From CAWFLT01 sp963816795 (GTDB lineage: Bacteria; Acidobacteriota; Vicinamibacteria; Vicinamibacterales; SCN-69-37): 64,000 nt of DNA. Of this stretch, positions 30,976 through 42,680 are shown piece by piece. Numbering within the stretch: position 1 is the stretch's first letter; every line of letters starts with the position of its first letter. Below the pieces are notes generated by a model, which saw only the letters and a program-made list of their open reading frames with translations, ran no database searches and was not told the DNA's origin. The stretch spans positions 620,001 to 684,000 of the forward strand of contig CAWFLT010000017.1 in assembly GCA_963816795.1 (NCBI GenBank). The letters run 5' to 3'. Both the position numbers and the translations under genes were made by a program.

Positions 30976-32240
30976 CTACCTGCGCGAGCGATCTCCCTCC
31001 GCCCGCATCACGTTCCTGACCGTCCACGCCCCGATCGCGACCCCGGCGCGAAGCCCGTCCTCGTTCGCGGATCGGTAGTGAATGCCGCCGTAGAGCCGGC
31101 TGAGTGCCGCTTCGTCGGCGGCGGCTGAGAAGCTGTTGAAGTCGCGAGTGACTCCCGGGAGGAAATCCGACGTCGCGGTGAACGCCACGTCGTCAGTGCG
31201 GTAGAACAGGGCCAGCACGGTCGCGGCGGCGCCGCTGAAGGTGCTGTGCCCGGACACATAGTCGGGGAACGGCGGCGTCACGATGAACGAGCTCCAGGTC
31301 GGATCGGCCACCGTGTCGTCGTTGCCGTCGATGTCGCCGTTGCGAATCGCCGTGACCGGTCGCCAGAACGCGTACGCGTACTTGGCGTCCCAGGCGCAGA
31401 TCGCGGCGTCCGCCAGCGCCACATTGAGCAGTGCGAAAAGGCGCGCCTTTTCGATGAGCGGTGTCTCGAGCCGTTCGCTGACGTCTCGCGCGATGCTGTT
31501 CCAATGGCCCGCCGGTGTCTCGGTCCCGGCGCCGTCCGCCCAGAACTGCGCGATCAGGCTCTGTTCGGGCGTCCGCGTCGAACCGGTCGCCGCGCCGAGC
31601 TCCTTGACTTCGTTGTAGTCCTGCGCCCACGCCGCGCTGTCGAGTGCCGGTGGGCCGGGCGGCCTGACGGCGCGAAGGTTCCTCGAGCGCGAACGGCGTG
31701 ACGAATCCCCACTGAGGCAGCAGGTACGGCTGGAATCCCGGTGGCGTCGGCTGCCAGGCGCCGGGGCCCGGTTGCCCGGCAGATCGACCGCGGCGTCAGC
31801 GCCATCGCTGCGTCGCCATTCGAGGATGCTCCTGGCCACCGTCTCGCCCCATGAACGCCGGCGCGCTTCTGCGGACGGTCCGGAATGGCGTCCAGGATTT
31901 CTGCATGAAGCTCGTCAAACGCCGCGGCCCTTGCCGGGAACAGCGTCACCAGCACGGTGTGCGCGGCGGCGCTGGCGGCGGCATGGCGGGACGCACTGGC
32001 GGGAACGCGACTCGGCACGAAGTACTGTTCGTACCTCCGTGCGATCCCGTTGACGGCGTCGAAGATGGACGTGTGAAGAATCGCAAGCGCTCGGGACGCC
32101 ACCGGCGGCGACGTCCGTTCGGCGCGAATGGCGTCGAGCGCGGCGGCATTCCAGCGGGCCACCACGTCGATTTCTCCAGGCGACGGAGGCGTTGGAAACA
32201 GCAACGAAATCAGGAATGCGAGACTGGCGAACTTGTGCAT
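30976..32240 (-). CDS. PAP2/vanadium haloperoxidase-type protein (frameshifted)
   Basis: A signal peptide (MHKFASLAFLISLLFPTPPS) opens the protein. The C-terminal domain has the family motifs FWRPVTAIRNGD, PDYVSGHSTFSGAAA (PSGH variant) and SRLYGGIHYRSANEDG, which form the vanadate or phosphate site. Homologues are annotated vanadium-dependent haloperoxidase or PAP2-type phosphatase, and which activity applies cannot be decided here. Two slips lie between about 31700 and 31860. The gene is bracketed by two copies of the same long palindrome. Confidence 0.78.
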
Positions 32241-32365
32241 GCGCGGCTCCCGATGAATGTTTGGCGCCCTCGGGGAGCATGGTCCGTGGCCTGAACGGGC
32301 GATTCAGGATCACGCGAGGAGCAGGTAGAGCAGCGATTTTTCAACCGAAATGAAGTCTTCACGAA

Positions 32366-32514
32366 AGATCTTTCAACACGAAGCGAAGCACACGAAGGAG
32401 CCTCGAAGAAGTTCTTGCGGAAGACACGCCGTCGACGAAACGGTCCTTCCCAAGAGATTCTTCGTGGCTCTTCGTCTTCCTTCGTGCCCTTCGTGCCTTC
32501 GTGTTGAAAGATCT
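32366..32514. repeat. Long palindromic cacgaag-type element, copy 2
   Basis: This has the same ends as the copy at 30820-30973 (agatctttcaacacgaag and cttcgtgttgaaagatct) and similar cacgaag/cttcgtg arms. It lies in the 305-base gap between the divergent haloperoxidase-like and alpha-glucuronidase genes. The rest of that gap shows no gene. Confidence 0.9.
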
Positions 32515-32545
32515 TGGATCCGAGCTCTTGAACTATGATCCCCCC

Positions 32546-34673
32546 GTGCCCCCTTCAAGACGCGACTTCATAGCCACGGGCCTGGCCGTCGCCGGTCTAT
32601 CTGTCCGCGACGCGTCTGCCCTCGCGCAGTTGACGGGATCTCAGACCGCGCCGGAAGACGGGTCCCGGTTGTGGCTGCGATTCATGCCGCCTGCGGCGAG
32701 TGCGGTCGCGCGGTACCGGCAGGCGATCAGGCGAGTGCGGGTCGACGGGACATCGCCGACGCTACGGATCATCGAGACCGAGCTGACGACCGCGCTCTCG
32801 TCGATGCTGGGCGGACCGATTCAGCCGGCGCAGGAGATCGCCGAGGGCACGCTCCTCGCCGGAACGCCGCGGTCGTCGCCGGCGATCCAGGCGCTCGGTT
32901 GGGACGGCGAGCTGACGAAGCTCGGCGATGAGGGGTTCGTGATTCGCCGCGCGACCGTCGGTGGCCGGCCGGTGCTGGTCATCGCGTCGGCCGGCGAGAT
33001 CGGCGCGTTGTACGGTGCGTTTCATTTCCTGCGGCTGTTGCAGGTCGGTCAGCCAATCGATCGGATCGACGTCGCCGAACGGCCGCGGCTGCAACTGCGG
33101 CTCCTCAATCATTGGGACAGATTCGACGGTTCGATCGAGCGAGGGTACGCCGGCAACTCCCTGTGGCAATGGAACGAGCTGCCCGATCGGATCGACCCGC
33201 GCTATGCCGAGTACGCACGCGCGAATGCCTCCATTGGGATCAACGGCGCTGCTCCGAACAACGTCAACGCCGACGCGCGAATGCTGTCGGCCGAGTACCT
33301 CGTCAAAGTCGCGGCACTGGCCGGCGTGTGGCGACCTTACGGCGTGCGGATGTATCTCTCCGCGAATGTGGCCGCGCCGATTCGGATCGGGGGACTCAAG
33401 ACCGCGGACCCGCTGGATCCCGGCGTTGTGGCATGGTGGAAGGCGAAAGCCGACGAGATCTACAAGCACATTCCTGACTTCGGCGGGTTTCTGGTCAAAG
33501 CGAACTCCGAAGGACAACCAGGCCCGAAGGACTACGGCCGATCGCACGCCGAAGGCGCCAACGTCCTGGCGGATGCCGTCGCCCCGCACGGCGGAAACGT
33601 CATCTGGCGGGCGTTCATCTACGACGAGGACGTCGATCCGGATCGCGCCAAGCGCGCGTATCTCGAGTTCACGAAGCTCGACGGGCAGTTTCGCCCGAAC
33701 GTGCTCGTGCAGGTCAAGAACGGCGCCATCGATTTCCAGCCGCGCGAGCCATTTCACCCGCTGTTCGGCGCGCTGAAGCAGACGCCCGTCATCGCCGAGA
33801 TTCAAGCCACGCAAGAGTACCTGGGACAGGCGAAGCACCTCGTCTATCTCGGCCCGATGTGGCAGGAGTTTCTGGAAGCGGATACGTTCGCGAAGGGCAA
33901 GGGATCGACGGTCGCCAGGGCGCTCGAAGGTGCGATTCATCCGTACCGCGTCACCGGCATGGCCTCGGTCGTCAATCCCGGGCGCGACGCCAACTGGTGC
34001 GGGCATCATTTCTCCCAGTCGAATTGGTACGCGTCAGGGCGTCTCGCCTGGAATCCGACGCTGAGCGCGCGCGCGATCGCCGACGAGTGGACGCGGATGA
34101 CCTTCACGAACGACGAGAAGACCGTCGCCGTCATCGTCGCCATGATGATGTCGTCGCGCGAAGCGTTCGTGAATTACACGATGCCGCTTGGCCTGCACCA
34201 TCTCATCGGTGGCGACCACTACGCGCCGATGCCGCAGAACGCCAAGGCGCCGCGCGCCGACTGGACCGCCACCTACTACCATCAGGCGTCGGCTGAGGGC
34301 GTCGGCTTCGATCGCACCATGCGCGGCAACAAGGCGGTCGATCAGTACTTTCCGCCGGTGCGCGACCGCTTTGACAGCCTGGCGACGTGTCCCGAAGAGT
34401 TCCTGTCTGTGGTTCCATCGCTGCGCGTGGACCTATCGGCTCCGCTCGGGTGCGACGCTGTGGAACGGGCTCTGCGAGAAATACCACGAAGGCGCGACGC
34501 AGGCGGCGGGGCTGCAGGCCACGTGGCAGACGCTGGCGGGCCGGATCGACGCACAGCGCCACCGCGAGGTCGCCGAGCGGCTGGTCGTGCAGGTCGCAGA
34601 TGCCGCGGCCTGGCGCGACCAGATCCTCAAATACTTTCAGCAGTTCAGCAAGATGCCGATCACCAGTCGGTGA
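32546..34673 (+). CDS. aguA: Alpha-glucuronidase, GH67 (one frameshift)
   Basis: The enzyme removes (4-O-methyl-)glucuronic acid from xylo-oligosaccharides. A twin-arginine-like leader (SRRDFIATGLAVAGLS) follows the GTG at 32546. GH67 blocks are strong: NHWDRFDGSIERGYAGNSLW, FGGFLVKANSEGQPGPKDYG, NVLVQVKNGAIDFQPREPFH and TQEYLGQAKHLVYLGPMWQE. The frame slips near 34400, and the C-terminus WNGLCEKYHEGATQA continues to 34673. It converges with the mannonate dehydratase gene with a 14-base overlap; both belong to hexuronate use. The start could also be upstream, because no Shine-Dalgarno is evident. Confidence 0.9.
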
Positions 34674-35868
34674 GCGTGCCGTCGAGCTTGCGGTTCACGG
34701 GCAGATACGCGCGCTGATACGGGAACTTCGCGGCGAGCTTCTCGTCGATGTCGGCGCCGTGGCCCGGCGCGTCGCCGGGCAGCAGATATCCATCTTCGAA
34801 TCGATACGCGTGCGGGAAGACCTCGTCGGTCTCGCGCGTGTGCGGCATGTACTCCTGAATGCCGAAGTTGTGCACCGACACGTCGAAGTGGAGCGCCGCG
34901 CCCATGGTCACCGGCGAGAGATCGGTCGCGCCATGACATCCCGTGCGGACGTGGTGCATTGCGGCGAACGACGCGATCTTCTGCATTGGCGTGATGCCAC
35001 CGCCGTGCAGGACGCTCATCCGCAGGTAGTCGATCAACTGCTCGGTGATGAGAAGCTTTGCATCCCAGACCGTATCGAAGATCTCACCGACCGCAATCGG
35101 CGTCGTCGTGTGCTGCCGGATCGTCCGGAATCCCTCCTGCAGCTCGGCCGGCGTCGGATCTTCCATCCAGAACAGGTGATATGGCTCGAGGGCCTTGCCA
35201 ACCCTCGCGGCCTCGATCGGCGTCAGGCGGTGATGACAATCGTGGAGGAGGTGGAGGTGCTCGCCGAACTTCGTCCGGAGGTGCTCGAACAACTTCGGCA
35301 CGTGCAGCAGATACGCCTCCGACGACCAGGCGTGTTCCGGCGGCAGGCCTCGCTTCGCCGGCTCGTACGGTGCGTTCCCCTCCGCGACGCCGTAGGCGCC
35401 AGGGACGCCGGGCACACCGCATTGCGCGCGAACCGCAAGGAACTTGTCCTCGACGTGTTTCGCGACCGCGTCTGAGGTCTCCGCGATGTCGCGCCCGTTG
35501 GCGTGCCCGTACACCATCACGCCGGTCCGGCTCTTGCCGCCGAGCAGATTGTAGAGGGGCGTGCCGAGTGCCTTGCCCTTGATGTCCCACAGCGCGACGT
35601 CGACGGCCGAAATCGCCGTCATCGTCACCGGCCCCTTTCGCCAGTACGCACCGCGATACAGGTATTGCCAGATGTCTTCGGTCTGGAACGGATCCCGGCC
35701 GATCAGGCAGGGCACGACATGTTCCTGGAGATAACTGACGACCGCCAGTTCGCGCCCGTTCAGCGTCGCATCGCCGACCCCGTAGACGCCCTCGTCCGTT
35801 TCAATCTTGAGCGTGACGAAGTTTCTGCCAGGCGAACAGACGATGACTCGGGCAGCGACGATCTTCAT
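34660..35868 (-). CDS. manD: D-mannonate dehydratase (enolase superfamily)
   Basis: The 402-residue protein converts D-mannonate to 2-keto-3-deoxygluconate. It starts MKIVAARVIVCSPGRNFVTL, as ManD proteins do. Enolase-superfamily metal ligands are seen as Asp in LLHDCHHRLTP and Glu in FWMEDPTP and VGEIFDTVWDAK; the catalytic loop RGAYWRKGPVTMTA is present. The ATG at 35868 was chosen over an upstream extension that reads through repeats. Its neighbour alpha-glucuronidase releases glucuronate, which enters this route after isomerisation and reduction. Low-activity ManD homologues exist, so physiological substrate is not certain. Confidence 0.92.
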   Translation of the reverse strand: MKIVAARVIVCSPGRNFVTLKIETDEGVYGVGDATLNGRELAVVSYLQEHVVPCLIGRDPFQTEDIWQYLYRGAYWRKGPVTMTAISAVDVALWDIKGKALGTPLYNLLGGKSRTGVMVYGHANGRDIAETSDAVAKHVEDKFLAVRAQCGVPGVPGAYGVAEGNAPYEPAKRGLPPEHAWSSEAYLLHVPKLFEHLRTKFGEHLHLLHDCHHRLTPIEAARVGKALEPYHLFWMEDPTPAELQEGFRTIRQHTTTPIAVGEIFDTVWDAKLLITEQLIDYLRMSVLHGGGITPMQKIASFAAMHHVRTGCHGATDLSPVTMGAALHFDVSVHNFGIQEYMPHTRETDEVFPHAYRFEDGYLLPGDAPGHGADIDEKLAAKFPYQRAYLPVNRKLDGTLTDW

Positions 35869-35869
35869 C

Positions 35870-36025
35870 GGTCTCGGTTCTCCGTTCTCGGTTCCGTTCT
35901 CGGCCACGACATGCCGGGCATCCTATCGCGGAACTCCGAACCCGGGACAGCAGAACCGGAGACACCGAGAACTCGCGGATACCTCGGAACCTCGGAACCG
36001 TCGGCACCCGTCGTATCCTACGCGC
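35870..36025. repeat. Short ctcggttc/ggaaccgag repeats between manD and the M28 peptidase gene
   Basis: This divergent gap is filled with variants of the word ctcggttc on one side and cggaacc/ctcggaacc on the other, giving imperfect inverted repeats. The wording is the same as the ggaacctcggaacc run before hpnE. It must contain the promoters of both flanking genes, but none stands out. Confidence 0.55.
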
Positions 36026-37523
36026 ATGACCATCCGAAGGAATTTCGTTCTGACGTCGGCATGGATACTCGCGTCGTCTCTGGCTCTTGGTGCGTGCGCG
36101 CCGAAGAGCTCGCCGGCCTCACCGCCGCCGGCGCAGCCATCCGCAGGCGGCACGGCTCGGCCCGCGCCTCCCGCGGCGCCGCCTGCAACCCGTTCAGCGG
36201 TCACGTCCGGACCGGCGGATCAGGCCGCGACAATCACTGAGCAGGCGATTCGCGCGCACATGGAGTTTCTCGCGAGCGATGCGTTGAACGGGCGCGCGAG
36301 CGGTTCGCGCGACGAGCAGATCGCGGCCACCTACGTCGGCGCGCAGTTTCGCCTGTGGGGCCTGGATCCGGTCGGCGACAACGGCGGGTTCGTCCAGCAA
36401 GTCGAGATGGCCGGCGCGCAAGCGGCCGCGCCGCCGGTGCTGCGCATCGGCACGAACGCGTACACGCACGGCAAAGAGATGCTCGTCGCCGTCGCTCGGG
36501 ACACTTCGAGCGTCCGGGCCGATCGTCAGGTATCAACCGGGCGCCAGCGTTCCTTCGGGGTCGATCGTCCTGCTGCCTGAAGGCACGACGGCCGGCGCGG
36601 TTCCCGGTGCCAGCCTGGTGCTGTTGATGGAGATCGCGCCGCTCCGATCCCAATGGGCCACCCGCGGTGGCGCCCTGCCGTCGACGCCTGCACTCCCCGT
36701 AAAGCTTTCAGCCGCGACGCCGCGACCGTCAGTGATTTACCTCGACAAGGCCACCTACGCGTCTGTCGCGAGCTCGGCCGACGGCACCGTGGCGACCTTC
36801 GCGGTCGACACCAAGACGGCGCCGTCGTCGTACACCTGGAACGCCGTCGGGCGACTGACCGGAAGCGATCCCGCGCTCGCCAAGCAGACCATCGTCTTGA
36901 GCGCGCATCTCGATCACATCGGCGCGCGGCCGGCTGGGCCCGGCGCCGACAGCATCAACAACGGTGCTGACGACGACGCGTCTGGGACTGTCGCGGTGAT
37001 GATGCTGGCCGAAGCGCTGGCGAAGGGACCGCGGCCAAAGCGAACGATCGTCTTCGCGCTTTTCGGCAGCGAGGAGACCGGCGGCCACGGCGCCGGATAC
37101 TTCGTCGATCTCCCGGTGGTGCCGCTGGCCGAGATCGTCGCGGACCTGCAGTTCGAGATGATCGGGCGCGCCGATCCCATGGTTCCCGAGAAGACCCTGT
37201 GGCTCACCGGTTACGAGCGATCGAATCTGGGGGCGACGCTTGCCAAACAGGGCGCACGCCTCGTCGCCGATCCCCATCCAGAGCAAAGCTTCTTCACCCG
37301 GTCAGACAACATCCGCTTCGCGCGCCGCGGTGTCATCGCGCACACGGTGTCGAGCTACAACCTGCACAAGGAGTATCACCAGCCCTCTGACGAGATCGGC
37401 AAGATCGACTTCGCGCACATGACCGAATCAATTCGCTCGCTGCTCGCGCCGATCCGCTGGCTCGCCGATTCTGCGTTCAAGCCCGAGTGGACGGCAAACG
37501 GGTGCCCGGCGCCGTGCAAGTAG
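36026..37523 (+). CDS. M28 family metallopeptidase lipoprotein (one frameshift)
   Basis: The N-terminal leader ends in a lipobox (LALGAC, Cys at about 25), so the protein is probably a lipoprotein. Zinc-site motifs of M28 aminopeptidases are intact: SAHLDHIG, GADDDASGTV, GSEETGGHG and EYHQPSDE. The frame slips at about 36515-36540, between the lipoprotein/linker part and the protease-associated region. A C-terminal pair of cysteines (NGCPAPCK) is seen. It probably degrades peptides in the periplasm. Confidence 0.85.
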
Positions 37524-37605
37524 CGCGGCTCGCAAAAAAACGCTTCATCGCGCACTGTGGACGGGAGTACAGTGGGCGCCCAGTCCACCAACCTGAAGGA
37601 GCCCG

Positions 37606-40600
37606 ATGACTCGGTTCAAAGCCACGGCCGGAGCAATTGTCGTCCTCGTCGGATTCTTTACGGCAACGTTACCTGGGCGGCAGAGCGGGAGCGAAGCTCT
37701 GGTCCACGCGGATTTACAGGCGTACATGAACGCTCGGACGGCGGGATTCAGCGGCATCACGAACTTCAGCTTTGGCGTCTATTCGGATATCCACATGTGT
37801 GAGTGTTCGATTAACGTCTTGACGCGGGCTCAGTGGGCCGGGTTGCTCACCACGTGGCGCGATGTCGGGAATCTGTTCGGCGTGATCGTGGGTGATCTTG
37901 GCTACGACGAGCTCTCACATCGAGACAACGTGCTGTCAGGACCAGCCGCCGTGCCGAGCGCGCCGCCGGTGTTCTACGCCATGGGGAATCACGAAAACAC
38001 GATTCGTTCGGCAAGCGGTCCTGGATCGACGCGCTGTATCCGGACGCCGTACGGCCAGCGAGCTGGACGACGCTGCCGAGTATGCCGGCCGGGCAACGCC
38101 GACCACGCCTATTGGTCGTTCAACGTCGGCCCGTCAACTCACTTCATCTTCCTCGATGGCGGCTACATGACGTGGGACGGGATCAACGGCCCGGCTTTGG
38201 CAAACGCTTGGCCAGGCGCAACTCACCTGGCTGAAGAACGACATTCTCGCCAATGCCGACAAGAACATCATGGTGTTCGTCCACGAGCCGATCGATCAAC
38301 AGACGACGAACGCGACGCCGGGCTCGACGCCGGAGCTCATGCTCACCGACCGGGCGGCGCTGCTCGAGATGCTCGCTGCGCATCCGAAGCAGAAGTACAT
38401 CTTCTCGGGCCACCTCCACAGCCACGCCGGCATCACGCGGTGGAAGGGCGTGAACTCGGTGCACGTCCAGACCGGCCCGCTGCCGCTCGGCATCAGGGTC
38501 AATGTCGCCGGCGAGACGATTACGCTCACGGGCAACGGCACGAGCACGGTGATCGACTTCGATGCCCATCCCATGAATCAGACCGTGCCGATCGGCGGAC
38601 GGCAGGTCCTCCGCGTCGCCGAAGACGGGGCGAACGTCGGCAATACACGCCTCCCCAAGATGGTCCCGGTCGGTCCGGAGAACGGCGTGAGCCCGACGAC
38701 CGGACCGCTCATGCTCAAGTCCGACGCCATGACGTGGTACTCGCCCCGATTCATCTCGGAGCAACTGGTCAAGATCGAGCCGGGCATGACGTTCTCGTAC
38801 GACATCTATCTGTACGGCGCGGTGCCAGGGAAGGACGCCGTGACCGTGCAGCCGCACTGGTACGTCAAGGACGGCAGCCTGCCCCCGCTGATCTTCGATC
38901 AGAATTTCATCCCGCTGTCGCGAAGACCGCGTGACGGGATGTTTTTCACCACAACGAGGACACGCCGAGCCTTGGCGGCCGCGCCAACGGCGCGTGGTAT
39001 CACCGGGAGTTCGACCTCACACCGATGGCCGGCAACTACGCCGACGGCATCTACCTCACATCGGCGGCAGGGAGTGTCAACGTCGGCGCGATCTACGCGG
39101 ACAATATCCGGTTCACGTGGCCGGCGCCTGGCACCGTCGTTCCGCCGTCTCGTGTCAACGTCGCGCTGGCGTCGAGGGGCGCGATCGCCACGGCGTCTTC
39201 GACGTACAGCGCGTGCCTACTCGCCGGGTGCCGCGATCAACAACGAGCGCCGGAGTATCGCGGGGGCATCCGGAGGAGCGTGGGCGGATGCGACCCCCAA
39301 CATCTATCCGGACTGGCTGGAGGTGGCCTTCAGTGACGTCAAGACGATCGACGAGGTCGATATCTTCACGGTACCGGACGTCCAGACGTCGGCGGTCTTT
39401 CCGACGCCGACCACGACGTTCAGCCTGAACGGGCTGCGCGACTTCCAGGTGCAGTACTGGACCGGTTCTGCATGGCTGACCGTGCCGGGCGGGACCGTGA
39501 CCGCCAACAACCTGGTGTGGCGGCGAGTGACCTTCAGCCCGATTTCAACCTCGAAGATCCGCATCTTCGTGACCAACGCGATGAACATGTACAGCCGGAT
39601 CGCCGAGGTCGAAGCCTGGGCCGTCACCACCGCACCTCCGATCAACGTGCCCCCGAGCGTGTCGCTGACCAGTCCCGCTTCAGGCGCGACGTTCGCTGCC
39701 CCTGCCTCGCTCACGCTCAGCGCAACGCGCCAGCGACAGCGACGGCGCGGTGACGGCGGTCGCTTTCTACGCCAATGGCGCGCTGGTTGGTACCGACACG
39801 ACCAGTCCCTACAGCGTCCCTTGGACCGCCACCGCGCCTGGGGCGTATACGCTCACGGCGGTCGCCACCGACAATGCGGCGGCGGCGACCACGTCAGCGG
39901 CGGTGAATATCACGGTGGGCGGCTCGGTCGGCTCTGCGGCCGCGGCATTTGTCGGTGCGGACGCGGTGACGCAAGGCACGTGGATCGGGTCGTACGGCGG
40001 ACAGGGGTACAACGTCATCGGCGAGGCGACGAGCAGTTATCCGTCGTACGCGTCGGTGACGCCGACAGGGCAAAGCCAATGGGTCTGGTCATCGGCGACG
40101 ACCGATGTCCGCGCGTTGCAGAGGCCAGGCGGCGTCGGGCGTATCGCGGGCACCTGGTACGGATCGGTCTTCGATATCGAGGTGAACCTCCAGGACGGGT
40201 TGGCCCACCGCGTGGCGCTCTACGCGCTCGACTGGGACGGCCTTGGGCGATCGCAGCGCGTCGACATCCTTGACGCCGCGAGCCTGGCGGTGCTCGACAC
40301 CCGGACGATGAGCAACTTCCAGGGCGGGCAGTACCTGACCTGGTCGTTGACCGGCCGGGTCAAGATTCGCGTGACGCTGACCAGCGGTCCCAACGCCGTC
40401 GTGAGCGGGCTGTTCTTCAATGCGTCCCCGGTCCACCGCCAACCAGCGCCGTGTTCCAGAGCCTCGACACCACCACGCAAGGTTCATGGATCGGCAGGTT
40501 CGGCTCGAGCGGATACAACGTCGTCGGAGATGCGGTGAGCTATCCGTCCTCCTCCACTGTCACCAGCACGGGGAGTGTTTACCTGTGGTCGGGCTCGCCG

Positions 40601-40930
40601 ACGGACGTGCGAGCACTCCAGCGAGCCAGCGGTGTCGGGCGCGTGGCGGGCACGTGGTACGGCAATGTCTTCGACATCAACGTGCGTTTCGGCGATGGCT
40701 TGCCACACCGAGTGACGATCTACGGCCTTGACTGGGACCTCCAGGGGCGATCGCAGCGGATCGATGTGTTGAACGCGGCGACGTTGGCAGTGCTGGACAG
40801 TCGCACACTCAGCGGGTTCCAGACCGGGCAGTACCTGACGTGGACGGTCACTGGAGACGTGATTCTCCGTGTGACGCGACTGGCTGGGCCCAATGCCGTC
40901 GTGAGCGGCTTGTTCTTCGGCCCTGGTTAG
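37606..40930 (+). CDS. Large secreted metallophosphoesterase with F5/8-type, Ig-like and two repeated C-terminal domains (frameshifted)
   Basis: A clear Shine-Dalgarno (aaggag, 37596-37601) precedes the ATG. After a leader peptide, calcineurin-like phosphoesterase motifs appear in order: VYSDIHMCE, VGDLGYDE, AMGNHE and FSGHLHSHAG. Then come a discoidin/F5-8-like module (about 39140-39630), an Ig-like module (about 39650-39910), and two copies of a roughly 150-residue domain (39940-40430 and 40450-40930) sharing TQGTWIG/TQGSWIG, DVRALQR, AGTWYG and NAVVSGLFF. Slips lie near 38007, 38090, 38200, 38930, 39210, 39730 and 40440. It is presumably extracellular, with the C-terminal modules binding a surface or polymer. 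Confidence 0.78.
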
Positions 40931-41248
40931 GCGAGATGCGCATCGACGCCCGTCACACGGTCACGGCGGCATGCGGCAGGACGGTCACGGGAGGACTGGC
41001 AACGGTATGATCGCGTGATGGCGGCCGAGACCGCGCGCACATTTCGAAGGCCGCGGTTGCACCATCGAGCGCTGGGCCTGGCGTTTGTCTTCGGAGTCGA
41101 CCGGATTCCGATCGACCGGATTGACCGCGCCGTCCGGAAACTGCTGACGATCCGGTCACTTCCGCAGGAAGCCCGGCTGACCCCAGCGTTGAAGGCGCAT
41201 TCGACGGGCACGGTCGCGCGGGGAAGACTGGGGTCTGACCCCGTTCGA
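40931..41248. other. Intergenic stretch with no recognised gene
   Basis: The roughly 320 bases between the convergent phosphoesterase and M20 genes hold open frames on both strands, but none resembles a protein I recognise. The only structured element is the palindrome GGGGTCTGACCCC at 41231-41243, just after the M20 gene stop, which shares its core with the palindrome at 22076-22121. Confidence 0.5.
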
Positions 41249-42596
41249 TCACGCGCGATCGATCTCCAGAATCGCCCGCAGCAGCACGTTCGCGCCGTTC
41301 GCGCAGTCTTCCCAGCGCGTCCGTTCTTTCGGCGAGTGGCTGATCCCGCCGATGCTTGGGACGAAGATCATGCCCATCTGGCCCAGTTGCGCCATCATCT
41401 GTGCGTCGTGACCGGCGCCGCTCGGCAGGCGCGTGGTCTGCGAGGCCGGCGGCGGCCGCCGCCCGTTCGATGGCGCGTTGGACCTCTGACGAGGCCAGCG
41501 CCGGTGGATTGCGACTCAGATCCGCGATCTCGATCGTCGTCTTCGTCTCGGCGGCGATCTGACGCGCGCGGGCGCGGATGTCCGCGGCGATTGCGCGAAT
41601 CTTCTCCGTCGAGAGATCGCGAAGCTCGATCGTCAGCCGGACGGTCCCCGGGATCACGTTCGGCGCGTTCGGCGACACCTCGAGCTGACCGACGGTGCCG
41701 ACCTGGCGTCCTGGCTCGCGGGTGACGGCCTCCCGCACGGCCAAGGTCAGTCGCGCGGCGGCGACCAGGGCGTCCTGGCGATCGGGCATCGGCGTCGTTC
41801 CGGCGTGATTGGCGAAGCCGGTCACGACGGCGCTCAGCCGTTCGATCGAGACGATGCCTTCCACGATGCCGATCGGCAGCCCGGCGCGCTCGAGTGTGCC
41901 GCCCTGCTCGATGTGGAGCTCGAGATACGCGTGGTGCGCGCCCTTGGGCCTGACGGCGTCCATGATGCGATCGGGATCGCCGCCAAGCTTGCGCACACCG
42001 TCGGCGCGCCGCAGGCCGTTCCAGACCGCGTCCATGTCCGCAGGGGTGACGTCACCGGCCACGATGCGGCTGCCCGCAAGGCCGCGGCCAAACGCGACGC
42101 CCTCCTCCGCCGACCAGACCACCATCTCGAGCGGGTGAAGCGTTCGCAGGCCTGCGCGATCGCATGCTTCGATCACGCCGAGCGCCGCGAGCGATCCCAG
42201 GTCGCCGTCGAAATTGCCGCCGTTGGGCACCGAGTCGATGTGCGATCCGAAGAGAATCGGCGGCACGGACGAGTCTCGGCCGGGGCGGCGGCCGAAGATG
42301 TTGCCGGCGGGATCGACCCGCGGCTCGAGCCTGGCCGCGCGCATGAGATCCATGACGTACCGCCGCCCTTGGACATCCGCGTCGGAGTACGCGACCCGGC
42401 TGACGCCGTCGGCGAACGTGCCACCTGCGGGCCGGCCGAATACGCTCAGGGCTTCGATGCGCTCACGAAGTGAACTCGCATCGACGCTGACGTCCTGCAG
42501 CCGCGGTGCCGCGGCTCGAATCGCCGGCGACCTGGCGCCAGCGCCGACGCCCATGGCCGCGAGACCACCCAGGAACGCGCGGCGAGAGAGGGACAT
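41249..42596 (-). CDS. M20-family Zn amidohydrolase (hydantoinase/carbamoylase type), exported, one frameshift
   Basis: The ATG at 42596 opens a twin-arginine leader (LSRRAFLGGLAAMGVGAGA). Metal-site motifs of the N-carbamoyl-amino-acid hydrolase/allantoate amidohydrolase group are present: FGSHIDSVPNGGNFDGDLG, EEGVAFGRGLAGSR, LELHIEQGGTLE and GFANHAGTTPMPDR. A slip near 41430 separates this from the C-terminal PSIGGISHSPKERTRWEDC, which carries the last metal-binding His and ends at 41249. The substrate is a C-N bond in a ureido or amide compound, unspecified. Export by Tat is unusual for the family, which is mostly cytoplasmic. Confidence 0.84.
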
Positions 42597-42680
42597 GGCG
42601 ATACTGTAGAACAGTGCGGGGTGCAGATCGCGCGCGCTAGCGCCGACCGGTGTTGGTAGGATGTCTCTGCGTTCGCAGTG

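Noticed and set aside
40953..41248. Extension of the M20 protein on the minus strand to 40953
   Set aside because: After a slip near 41430 the true C-terminus ends at 41249; the longer frame has no family similarity.
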